The notes under the pieces: model-generated | Seen by the model: the letters and a program-made list of their open reading frames with translations, nothing else | The model's database searches: none | Told to the model about the DNA's origin: nothing | Assembly: GCF_900104655.1 (NCBI RefSeq) | Contig: NZ_FNWD01000002.1 | Span: 1,038,246-1,102,245, forward strand | DNA length: 64,000 nt | Origin: Millionella massiliensis | GTDB lineage: Bacteria; Bacteroidota; Bacteroidia; Bacteroidales; Rikenellaceae | Direction: 5' to 3' | Position numbers and translations under genes: made by a program | In this document: one piece after another, positions 8,642 to 16,420 of the stretch | Layout: every line of letters begins with the position of its first letter | Position numbering within the stretch: the stretch's first letter is position 1

Positions 8642-9838
8642 TCAGATCTGCGACAGGAAGAGCTGCTGTGCCGGATCGTCCGGGTCGTAGTCGTAGCCAT
8701 CGGCCTTGCGCGCCTCCCAAACCCGCATGTACTCGGGTTTCACCTCGAACGGCGGCTGGTTCACGAAGGTCAGCGAACGGGTCTGCTCGCCGAAAATATC
8801 GGCACACACCGCCCGCAGCGGTTCGATCAGCTCCTGCTGCTCGACGCGAATCAGCGTGTTCAGCGCGATATTGTACTCGTAACGGACACGTTCGGCCGAA
8901 AAACCGGTCGTATACTCCAGCCCGCTCAGGGTCCGGAACCAGCTGTGGGCCACGATCATGTCCGACACCGCCTGATCGTGAAGCGACTTCCAGTCGCCGT
9001 CGCTCGTGGTGGTGATGGGCACGAATTTGGTCGAGTCGCTGTCGATGCCGTTCTTGACCAGGAACATCACCTGCCCCGGCCGACCCGCAAAACGCTCCTC
9101 GGCCATCCGGACAATCTCGTCGGCCTCCTGCTCGGAATCGGTATCCCCGTCGAGCACCATGACTCCGGAGGGCTGGAAAGCGTTGTCCAGACGCGAGATA
9201 TTCCACCGGTCGGTTTTCCAGATGATGGCCGAAGCGCTCAGACCGGCCATATACTTCGGAACGCCATAATGCCGGAACATCGGTTCGTAATCCTTGTAGT
9301 GGATCACCGAACGCAGCGTCCCGTCGGGCTGCGGTTCGAAGCGGGGGTACAGCGGCAGCACTACGGCTTCCGATGCACGATACTGCCGCCAGTCGTGATG
9401 CAGCACCACGTGGGCACCGTCACGCGCCAGCCGGCACTGCGTGGCATCCTGATGGTACAGAGAGAGAAAACCGTGCTCCGCATCGGTCACGATCTCCAGG
9501 AAGGCGTTCCCCAGCAGACAGCGATCGAGCGCCAGCCGCTGAACGATCGTTCGCAGGCTCTGCCCCTGCCCGTTGGCCGCCTTGACGAGAGCGGCCGTGC
9601 GCGGACACGACGGATCGACCGTCAGCCCGCTGCCGCTGATGTAGTCGGCCTTGTCGTTGATGATTCGGCGGTGGATGGTCGAGCTGCGGGCCAGTGTGGC
9701 CAGCGCTTCGGGCAGACGGTTGTCCGACCCCCAGCGCCACACGTCGCGCCGTGCCGCCGGAGCCACCGACACCGAAGCAGGCAGAGCCGCCTGTCCCACG
9801 ACAAAGACCCGACCGCCGATATTTTTATCAGATTTCAT
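8642..9838 (-). CDS. Phage portal protein
   Basis: A 398-residue portal-like protein, the dodecameric ring through which DNA enters and leaves the capsid. Supporting features are WGSDNRLPEAL near residue 38, RRIINDKADYISGSG, the long alpha/beta core, and the C-terminal segment with GLEYTTGFSAERVRYEYN followed by EQQELIEPL, typical of portal stem and crown regions. I start at the Met of MKSDKNIGG because a GGAGG ribosome-binding site lies just upstream; the open frame extends 30 codons further but without such a site. The gene follows the capsid gene with a 221-base gap, whereas in most tailed phages the portal precedes the capsid. Confidence 0.75.
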   Translation of the reverse strand: MKSDKNIGGRVFVVGQAALPASVSVAPAARRDVWRWGSDNRLPEALATLARSSTIHRRIINDKADYISGSGLTVDPSCPRTAALVKAANGQGQSLRTIVQRLALDRCLLGNAFLEIVTDAEHGFLSLYHQDATQCRLARDGAHVVLHHDWRQYRASEAVVLPLYPRFEPQPDGTLRSVIHYKDYEPMFRHYGVPKYMAGLSASAIIWKTDRWNISRLDNAFQPSGVMVLDGDTDSEQEADEIVRMAEERFAGRPGQVMFLVKNGIDSDSTKFVPITTTSDGDWKSLHDQAVSDMIVAHSWFRTLSGLEYTTGFSAERVRYEYNIALNTLIRVEQQELIEPLRAVCADIFGEQTRSLTFVNQPPFEVKPEYMRVWEARKADGYDYDPDDPAQQLFLSQI

Positions 9839-10059
9839 AAAACCTCCATGTGTTGTTAACGGAAAAGAGAGAAGGCGACCATGCGCCCGCCGCCGAAAGG
9901 GCAGAAGGAGAACCGTCCGGGTTAGCATCCGGCAGGAGCCGAATTACCACCCCTCCACAGAGGGGGCGAGTCCGAAGCCCTCCACCGCCCACGGCAGACC
10001 ACCCCCCGATCGAGGTGAGTCCACGGTTGCGCATGATCGCCAGTATACAGGGGGAGAGA

Positions 10060-11052
10060 CTATACGCCCGGGACAGCCGAGTACGAAGCCACGATCAGCT
10101 CAGGCAGCAGGTAGTCGCAGCCGGCCATGAAGGTAGCGCGCTGACGGTTCTCCATCTGGTCCGGGTTGTACCACATCGAGACCTCAGAACCGGGGAAATC
10201 CGACGTATTGACCGCCACGGCCAGGTTTCGGCTGTCGGTCAGGATCGCCCACGAGGTGGGTTGGTCGGCCACGCCGCTCAGGTAGGAGTCCACCTGGATG
10301 TCCACCACCGGAATACCGCGGAACAACAGCCGGTCGATGCCGTTGATTTTGGCCGCACGCACGCTGTCAAGCGAACCGCTGAGCAGGCTCTCTTCGTAGT
10401 TTTCAGCCACGTCGCCGGTCACCAGCAGCACCAGATGGCCGTCGCCCTTCATGGCGCGCAACTCGGCCGGAGCAGCCGCATACATGGCCTGGAAGAGTTT
10501 TTCGGCATTGCCCGCCGTATCCATGGTGGTCATTTCGACCTTCTTGACGTCGTCGGCCCCGGCGCCGGTATCGTCGATGAGTCGTTTGAAGAAGCCGTCG
10601 AAGGTGTTGAAGCCACTTTCACGGTCGGTGTCGCCGACCCACATGGTGGCCCGCACCGACTCGGCGATCGCCTCACGGAACAGGGCGGTTTCGGCCTCTT
10701 CGAGCTCGGTACCGGTGAGGTCACCCAGGTTGACGTCGGGTCGGCCGACGATACGCTCGTAGACCATAGAGAAGTAGTCCTCGGCCGCATAGCCCATCTC
10801 GGCCTTCACCTTGTGGAGCTCGATGACCTTCTGGAACTTGTCCGAAGCCGCCGACCCGTTCCAGCCGGCCGCATATTTTTGCAACAGGTCGGTACCGCGT
10901 TTCCAGAAGTTCAGGGTCGTGGGGACTGGCATGTTGTACATCATGCGGATCCCGAGGTCGAGCGCATTGGGTCCGGAGATCAGCGGACGGAAGAAGATGT
11001 TTTCGAGATCGTTACCCGTGTAGTTTTTGGGGTTTGCAATAATTTTTCCCAT
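10060..11052 (-). CDS. Phage major capsid protein
   Basis: A 330-residue HK97-fold candidate. Features include an N-terminal segment with GNDLENIFFRPLISGP, a helical middle, and a C-terminal domain with LLFRGIPVVDIQVDSYL, AILTDSRNLAVAV and EVSMWYNPDQMENRQRATFMAGCDYLLPE. The last segment resembles the A-domain end of capsid proteins that describe a target with native-peptide binding and an invariant-looking ATF. No separate scaffold gene precedes it. The upstream gene, across a 545-base spacer with repeats, encodes a ClpP-like protease that would mature the prohead. The assignment rests on size, position in a packaging cassette and fold-like motifs; a structure prediction would settle it. Confidence 0.7.
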   Translation of the reverse strand: MGKIIANPKNYTGNDLENIFFRPLISGPNALDLGIRMMYNMPVPTTLNFWKRGTDLLQKYAAGWNGSAASDKFQKVIELHKVKAEMGYAAEDYFSMVYERIVGRPDVNLGDLTGTELEEAETALFREAIAESVRATMWVGDTDRESGFNTFDGFFKRLIDDTGAGADDVKKVEMTTMDTAGNAEKLFQAMYAAAPAELRAMKGDGHLVLLVTGDVAENYEESLLSGSLDSVRAAKINGIDRLLFRGIPVVDIQVDSYLSGVADQPTSWAILTDSRNLAVAVNTSDFPGSEVSMWYNPDQMENRQRATFMAGCDYLLPELIVASYSAVPGV

Positions 11053-11136
11053 AGTTTTTGAAGTTTGAATAAGAGGATGGTCACCGACTCGGGAGTCCTC
11101 GTTCCCGTTGCGAGGGCCGCGCCGGACGACCGGATT

Positions 11137-11158
11137 TTGTTAATAATTTTGTTAATAA
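11137..11158. repeat. 22-base direct repeat, copy A
   Basis: This is identical to 11583-11604. Each copy contains two TTGTTAATAA units separated by TT. Copy A lies about 85 bases upstream of the capsid gene start on the minus strand. Confidence 0.85.
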
Positions 11159-11582
11159 CCAGAGTCGTTCCCACCTGTCATGGGCCGTAACGGACCATAC
11201 AGCAATAACAACTCATCGGGATTCGCCCTGCGGCAGCCCACAGACGGGAGCGGCCGACCGACAGGTCGAGGTGCCTGGCCGGGGCGACAAGAGCCATTCG
11301 TACATCCTTTTGATTGCATGCGAGCCTCCGAGAATCTTCAGCAGCCTTCGAGAATCTTCGAGAACCTTCGGGAGCTTTCGAACGGCAAGGAATCGACGCA
11401 AGGAGAGACAATTCACTCACAGACAAAGTAATACAAAACCAATACAGACGGAAGTCTGCGAAATACACAGAAACCTCCAATCGGGAAAAGCACTTCTGCC
11501 GCTCTACGCACAACAGGGTCCGTCTCCTTTGAAAGTCCAAATAAGGGAAACAGCAATCCCCTGCCGAAGAAAGGCCCGCAAA
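11159..11582. other. Gene-poor spacer inside the phage cassette
   Basis: The stretch is bounded by the two 22-base direct repeats. A 120-codon minus frame spans much of it but looks non-coding (Cys/Ser/Arg-rich, no motifs). It holds a 20-base tandem repeat. It could be a deleted or degenerate gene position between protease and capsid. Confidence 0.4.
11324..11383. repeat. Three imperfect 20-base tandem units
   Basis: Units 11324-11343, 11344-11363 and 11364-11383 share the core CCTTCGAGAATCTTC with substitutions, strongest between the first two. They fall in the spacer between protease and capsid genes. Confidence 0.7.
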
Positions 11583-11604
11583 TTGTTAATAATTTTGTTA
11601 ATAA
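11583..11604. repeat. 22-base direct repeat, copy B
   Basis: This is identical to 11137-11158. It begins at the stop codon of the protease gene (TAA on the minus strand, plus 11598-11600) and continues past it. Confidence 0.85.
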
Positions 11605-12599
11605 TTTGGACGCAAATAGGCCGCATCACGCTCGTAAGCCTCACCATTGCGCGACAGTTCGGCCTGCCCGGGCAACGGAGCACCCAACAACCCCGCCGGA
11701 GCGACCGACGGGTCTTCGCGCTCCAGCGTCATCGACGCCACCACCCGTTCCCGACGCTCCTCCTCGCTCAGCACAGTCCGGCCATCCGGTTCCCGGAGCG
11801 CATCGGCAAGCACCACTCCCGTATCGCCGCCCGCCGGAGCCACCCGGCTCACAACGTCGACCTCTCCGGTATCTGCATCAGTACCCGTTCGGGCAACCGG
11901 CGCGGCCAACCGTTCCGCCCCTCCGACCGTCTCGCGACGGAACAGATCGCGAACCCCCTGCACCATCCGGTCGCAAACGGCACTCAACGAGTTCGAACGG
12001 TTCACCCGGTCGGCCAGCCCCGCTTCGACCGCCTCTTCGGCCGAGAGCCACACGCCCCGTCCGGCATTCCGGGTCATCAGTTCGCGAAACTCATCCGCCG
12101 GACGCCCCGAATGCTCCGCATAGATCCCGGCCATGCGTTCGTCGGTTTTGTCCAGCAGCTGTGCCGCCCGTTCGGCATCGAGAAGATTGCCTTCGAGCGC
12201 CGTGACCGAACGATGGATCAGGTAAAGCGCATGGGGCGAGACCAGCCGCCGTCCGGGCGATGCCGCCTGAGCCACCAGCGTCGCCGCCGACGCCGCATAT
12301 CCGTAACAGAGGGTCGTCACCTCGGCCCCCTCGGCCACCCGCTCACGGAGCGTCTCGTAGATCAGCAGCGCATCGTTCACGTCGCCTCCCGTCGAACGGA
12401 TATTGACCAGAATACGCCGGGCACCGCTCCGCCCGATACGTTCAATCTGGGTACGGAAATTTTCATACGTCGCCGCACGCCGGGCCTCGTCATCGGGTTT
12501 CCACCACTCGGGAACTCCGATCATGCCCTCGATATCGATCGTCAGCCGACGGCCTCCGCTGACGCGAATTACACCTGGTTGTTGCATACTTTCAATCAT
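11598..12599 (-). CDS. ClpP-like prophage head maturation protease
   Basis: A 333-residue serine protease of the ClpP/crotonase fold used by many phages to process the prohead. Residues 63-74 carry ILVNIRSTGGDV, the oxyanion-forming strand and turn. The nucleophile is Ser104 in GYAASAATL, and the catalytic His129 lies in YLIHRSV. Residues after about 215 form an acidic, low-complexity tail (GDTGVVLADALREPDG to RPNY) that is not part of the protease fold; it may act as a fused scaffold or linker, which is inference. The gene lies 74 bases after the large terminase. A second possible start is Met5. Confidence 0.8.
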   Translation of the reverse strand: MIESMQQPGVIRVSGGRRLTIDIEGMIGVPEWWKPDDEARRAATYENFRTQIERIGRSGARRILVNIRSTGGDVNDALLIYETLRERVAEGAEVTTLCYGYAASAATLVAQAASPGRRLVSPHALYLIHRSVTALEGNLLDAERAAQLLDKTDERMAGIYAEHSGRPADEFRELMTRNAGRGVWLSAEEAVEAGLADRVNRSNSLSAVCDRMVQGVRDLFRRETVGGAERLAAPVARTGTDADTGEVDVVSRVAPAGGDTGVVLADALREPDGRTVLSEEERRERVVASMTLEREDPSVAPAGLLGAPLPGQAELSRNGEAYERDAAYLRPNY

Positions 12600-12673
12600 T
12601 TAAAAACATAAATAAAAACAGGATAAATAGACTTTTTTCAACCGGCACGGCCGCCCGCTCCGCAGCCAGCGGG

Positions 12674-14470
12674 CTACCGCTTTGTGAAGCCGCCCAGCCG
12701 GATTTTACCCCCACGCGGCGTGAGTTCCGACTCGACGATTCCGGTCAGCGCATCCGGCGCGTCGTCGTGGGCATTGGCCCGGAACACGCGCCGGAACCCG
12801 CACACATCCGCCGCAAACTCCGGCCAGCGCACCCGCCAGTCCTCCGGCACCCGCACCATCCGGCGCACCGTGGCGGCATGGGTCAATATGCGCGACTCCT
12901 TGTTGCCGTTCTGATGGAAGAGCCGCACCGTACAGTTTCGCACCCCATCGTCCCGCAACCGGGCCTCCACGGCACGCCCGAAACCGCGCCCGCCGTTGTT
13001 GCTCTCGATCAGCGCCACATTCACACCGTTTCGGTTCAACATCGCGGCGACAGCCCCTTCGGTCACCTCCATCGCCTCATCCGTGTAGATCACATCCGTC
13101 ACGTAACACAACCCGTCCTCGGCCACCGCGTAGCAGATCGAGCACAGACGGTCACGCCCCGTGTCGGCCGTATCCGTATAGTTGGCCCGCTTCAGACGTC
13201 CGGCAGGCAGCGTGCGGTAGGTCTCGAGCGAACCGTAGAGCAGCCCTTCGCGCACCACGGGATTCCCCTGGAAGAGCGCCTCGAAGAGCGCGGGATCGGC
13301 CCCGCGTCGCTGCATGAGCCACCGTTCGGAGTGTCGCTCGGGCCACAGCGCCTGTCCCACCGGCCGCGGGTCCACCTCCGACGGATCGGAACACTTCAGC
13401 GCCTCGAACGTAACGGCCACCCAGGTTCCTGCATCCAGCCGCTCGATCTGGCTCCACGACTGCAGTTCCACGACCCGCTCCGTCCGTTTCAGTCGACCGA
13501 TCAGGTCGTCCTCGTGCCATCGGGTGCAGACGATCAGCTCCCGGGAACGGTCGTGCAGACGGGTGCGTACCACGGCGTGGTACCACTCCCAGACCCGTTC
13601 CCGAACCAGCGGCGAATTGGCCTCCAGCGCATCCTTATAGAGGTCATCGGCCACCACCACATCGACCCGGTTCCCGGTGAGCGATCCGGTTCGGCCGACC
13701 AGCTTCAGCCCCCCGGCCGCCTCCAGACAGTCGAACTCCTGAGCCGTCCGCCGCGCCGTCCGCTCCTGCCGGCTGTCGGCCCCCATCCCTTTCAGCCGCG
13801 TGGCCGGAAAGATCGCCCGAAAGGGAGGCTCCTCCATCAGTCGCTGCACCTGCTGCCCGAAACGACCGGCCAGCGCAAACGAATAGGAGGCCACGGCGAC
13901 CCTCAAATCGGGATCCAACCCCAGCAGGTAGGCTGGCAACAGCACCGACGCCCCGAGACTCTTCCCGTGCTGGGGCGGCACGCTGACCATCATCCGTCGG
14001 ATTCTGCCTCGCGCAAACTCCTCCAGCAGCCGGAAATAGGCTTCGTGGAAGGCCGTCCGCTCCAGGGCGGGTACCACCGCTTCGGCAAAAGCGTCGAACG
14101 CTCTTCGCGCCCGCTCTACGGCCGGTTCTCGCATCTTCAGCCTCACACTGCGACCACGCCCCAACCGCCTCAGATCGATCCCCGTTCCGTATCGTTTCCG
14201 TTGCGGTGCCTCCGGCAGTTGCTCCCGAGACCACTCCAAGGAGTGTTCCAGGGGAGGTTCCGGGCTCTGTTCCAAGGGTTCTTCCCGGGGCAGTTCCGGG
14301 GATTGTTCCCGAGGCTGTTCACGGAGTGTTTTCCGGGAGTACCCCGCCGGCCGAGCAGGCAGCAGGGCACTCGTCGGGCACTGTCCCGAGACAACCTCAA
14401 CGGCAGCCGAATCCTCAACGGTATTTCCATCCGTGGAATGTCCCGGACACTTCGCACCTTTACGCATCAT
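12674..14470 (-). CDS. Phage terminase large subunit
   Basis: A 598-residue packaging ATPase and nuclease. Walker A is VPPQHGKS (164-171), Walker B VDVVVADD (269-276), and a coupling-type motif CTRWHEDD lies at 315-322. The C-terminal half (about 435-590) has a nuclease-like fold with IESNNGGRGF and DDAPDALTG. Residues about 50-90 are a repeat of four-residue units of the type (R/L)E(Q/E)x, encoded by ten 12-base tandem units at 14220-14339. This extension is not part of the enzyme core. The start overlaps the end of the preceding gene by 11 bases and has a strong AGGAGGTGA site. An alternative start is Met2. Confidence 0.88.
   Translation of the reverse strand: MMRKGAKCPGHSTDGNTVEDSAAVEVVSGQCPTSALLPARPAGYSRKTLREQPREQSPELPREEPLEQSPEPPLEHSLEWSREQLPEAPQRKRYGTGIDLRRLGRGRSVRLKMREPAVERARRAFDAFAEAVVPALERTAFHEAYFRLLEEFARGRIRRMMVSVPPQHGKSLGASVLLPAYLLGLDPDLRVAVASYSFALAGRFGQQVQRLMEEPPFRAIFPATRLKGMGADSRQERTARRTAQEFDCLEAAGGLKLVGRTGSLTGNRVDVVVADDLYKDALEANSPLVRERVWEWYHAVVRTRLHDRSRELIVCTRWHEDDLIGRLKRTERVVELQSWSQIERLDAGTWVAVTFEALKCSDPSEVDPRPVGQALWPERHSERWLMQRRGADPALFEALFQGNPVVREGLLYGSLETYRTLPAGRLKRANYTDTADTGRDRLCSICYAVAEDGLCYVTDVIYTDEAMEVTEGAVAAMLNRNGVNVALIESNNGGRGFGRAVEARLRDDGVRNCTVRLFHQNGNKESRILTHAATVRRMVRVPEDWRVRWPEFAADVCGFRRVFRANAHDDAPDALTGIVESELTPRGGKIRLGGFTKR
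14220..14339. repeat. Ten 12-base tandem units in the terminase N-terminus
   Basis: Units such as TGTTCCAGGGGA, GGTTCCGGGCTC and AGTTCCGGGGAT recur every 12 bases without a break in period. They encode a tetrapeptide repeat in frame with the large terminase gene. Confidence 0.85.
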
Positions 14471-14810
14471 TCACCTCCTTTCCTCCACGATTTTCGGATT
14501 CCCGTTCCGTCTCGAGCGGGATCAGCGCCGTTTCCACCTCACGCAGGGCGTCGTCCGAGAGGCGGCTCAGGTCGATCGTCGCCATCGGCTCCTCCGGTTC
14601 CTCGCCGGGCAGACGCCCGGCCTCGCGGATCAGTTTAAGCCGCAGTTCGACACACCGCTCCAGACCCCGGAGGGCCGCCAGATAGACCCTTGCCGAGGCA
14701 GTCGGATTCTCCTCGAGTTCGGCCGGCGCAACCATTTCAGCCACCTTGCGATAGGCCATCTCCAACGCTCCGACGTTCCGAAGTTCCTGCTCCACAAAAT
14801 CAGTTTTCAT
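14460..14810 (-). CDS. Probable phage terminase small subunit
   Basis: A 116-residue mostly helical, acidic protein directly upstream of, and overlapping, the large terminase gene. I start at the Met of MKTDFVEQEL because a strong AGGAGGTGGGG site lies just before it. The frame is open 40 codons further upstream without such a site. Residues 10-75 are amphipathic helices (LRNVGALEMAYRKVAE, AALRGLERCVELRLKL), as in small terminases, which recognise DNA and form rings on the packaging motor. No clear helix-turn-helix is visible, and the assignment is mainly positional. Confidence 0.5.
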   Translation of the reverse strand: MKTDFVEQELRNVGALEMAYRKVAEMVAPAELEENPTASARVYLAALRGLERCVELRLKLIREAGRLPGEEPEEPMATIDLSRLSDDALREVETALIPLETERESENRGGKEVNDA

Positions 14811-14908
14811 CCCCACCTCCTTTCTCCCTTCGGTGCGGCCATCGGAGGCGACCCAAGCGCGCTTGATTATGCTCCCCACCTTCCGCCGAACGCATATACT
14901 CGACCGGG

Positions 14909-14927
14909 GTGTACAAGACACGTACAC
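14909..14927. repeat. Inverted repeat upstream of the phage cassette
   Basis: GTGTAC and GTACAC face each other across 7 bases, about 100 bases upstream of the small terminase start. It could be an operator, but six-base arms can also occur by chance. Confidence 0.35.
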
Positions 14928-15382
14928 CATTCAGACAGGTTCGTTCATAAAATATCATGACTCAATAATAAGAAAACAAATAATTATATTGTTCACATCT
15001 TTTGCAGTATTAAATATCGACAAATACACCACACGCAGTTATCCTCATCATCATTATCAACAAAACACGTGTAATAACAGCGATTTCTATAATAAAATTT
15101 CAGACTGCACGTTGCACAACCCGTCGATTATTTATATATTCGCAACATATAATCCATCATTCGTATCGTTTGCAAAGATATACGGAGCCCTATCCGAATA
15201 AAAACGAAAGTGCAACCTATTACACGATTTAATTATTGCCTATGATCATTCTGCCGCTATCTACAGTGGAAGAACCACAATTCGCGACTCCATATTCCCC
15301 ATCCAACGCGATTTATTACCAGCCTTCCCTCACGGAAGCCTCTATCTATATTTTCCCCATAACCTATTAAAAAACAAGACTT
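14928..15382. other. AT-rich boundary spacer between phage cassette and AraC gene
   Basis: Base composition changes sharply at about 14935: the next 300 bases are AT-rich, unlike the GC-rich cassette and the host genes. No coding frame, integrase remnant or tRNA is seen. This may be an insertion boundary or simply the regulatory region of the divergent genes. Confidence 0.45.
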
Positions 15383-16258
15383 ATGAACCAGACCGAATCT
15401 TCGATTATTTTCCACCATCAGTCGGCCACCGACATCGGCATCCAGACCGTTCGCTACAGTCGCAGCACCATCGGCTACGTATGGCAGGGAAGTAAACGCA
15501 TCCACCTCGGCGACCGCTACATCACCATCCACACCGGCGAGTTGTTCCACCTGGACCAGGGGACGCACTACATCGAGAACGTTCCGCAGGACGCCGACCA
15601 CCCCTTCGGACAGACCCTCTTCTTCTACACCGTATCCGACCTGCGCAACGAATTTATCCCCAAGCACCACGTCGAGCAGCGCCACCAGCAATGTCTGGGG
15701 TGTAAAAATCCGACCGGAGTCTTCACCTATCCCGCCTGGCCCGTGGTCAAGGATTTTTTTCGTACCGTCCACCGTTTGATCGACAGCCGTCTCCACCTGA
15801 CCAATCCCGAGCTGGAACACATCAAGTTGTGCGAATTGTTCCACCTGCTGCTGACCCATCCGAGCTGTTGCATCTGTCACCCGATCTGCGACATGCTCAC
15901 CGAACAGCCTCCCCAGCTGCCCGAAGTTGTCCGCAACAACATTCTGAAAGAGGCCGACGTACAGGAGATGGCCCAGCAGTGCGGCATGAGCCTGAGCACC
16001 TTTAAGACAGAATTTCGGCGCTACTACCACACCTCGCCCCACAAATGGTTCACGGCACAACGGCTCTCCCGGGCACGTTTGCAGTTAATTACGACCCGCA
16101 AGACCGTCGCCACCATCGCCGCCGAGACCCGGTTTAACACCCCCTCACACTTTATCAAGCTGTTCCACGCCCAGTATGGCATGACCCCGGCCCAATACCG
16201 CCGTCAATACGGGACACATCCGAATCCCGACCCGTCATACGAAGATTTTGCAGAATAA
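15383..16258 (+). CDS. AraC family transcriptional regulator
   Basis: A 291-residue regulator. Residues 1-180 form an effector or oligomerisation region with cupin-like strands (GELFHLDQGTHYIEN) and a Cys-rich stretch (CCICHPICDM, about 162-171). Residues about 185-285 form the AraC double helix-turn-helix: first helix pair around VQEMAQQCGMSLSTFKTEFRRYY, second around TVATIAAETRFNTPSHFIKLFHAQYGMTPAQYRR. The second is a textbook AraC signature. A clostripain-like lipoprotein gene follows 162 bases downstream, with its own -7 box. The target and ligand are unknown; the neighbouring protease is a candidate target by proximity only. Confidence 0.85.
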   Translation: MNQTESSIIFHHQSATDIGIQTVRYSRSTIGYVWQGSKRIHLGDRYITIHTGELFHLDQGTHYIENVPQDADHPFGQTLFFYTVSDLRNEFIPKHHVEQRHQQCLGCKNPTGVFTYPAWPVVKDFFRTVHRLIDSRLHLTNPELEHIKLCELFHLLLTHPSCCICHPICDMLTEQPPQLPEVVRNNILKEADVQEMAQQCGMSLSTFKTEFRRYYHTSPHKWFTAQRLSRARLQLITTRKTVATIAAETRFNTPSHFIKLFHAQYGMTPAQYRRQYGTHPNPDPSYEDFAE

Positions 16259-16390
16259 CCCCGCTCCCCCGCCGTTTGATTCACCGATGCGGGGGAGTTT
16301 CTTTATCCCCCTCCGATCCCAACGCCAACCGTTCCCCCACGCCGGAACGATCACAGCCGACAGCCCGCAACGAACTTCCGAAAAATCCGT

Positions 16391-16398
16391 TATCTTTG
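16391..16398 (+). promoter_or_regulatory. Putative -7 box of the clostripain-like gene
   Basis: TATCTTTG matches TAnnTTTG and lies 22 bases before the start at 16421, giving a short leader. The -33 element is poor. Confidence 0.5.
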
Positions 16399-16420
16399 TT
16401 TCACAGTATTGTAAGATTCT

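Noticed and set aside
11178-11540. A 120-codon minus-strand frame between capsid and protease, considered as a scaffold or missing phage gene
   Set aside because: It is Cys-, Ser- and Arg-rich, overlaps tandem repeats and lacks a ribosome-binding site; composition is unlike the flanking genes.
12767-14638. A 623-codon plus-strand frame opposite the large terminase
   Set aside because: The minus-strand product has Walker and nuclease motifs; the plus frame is His/Pro/Arg-rich with no motifs.
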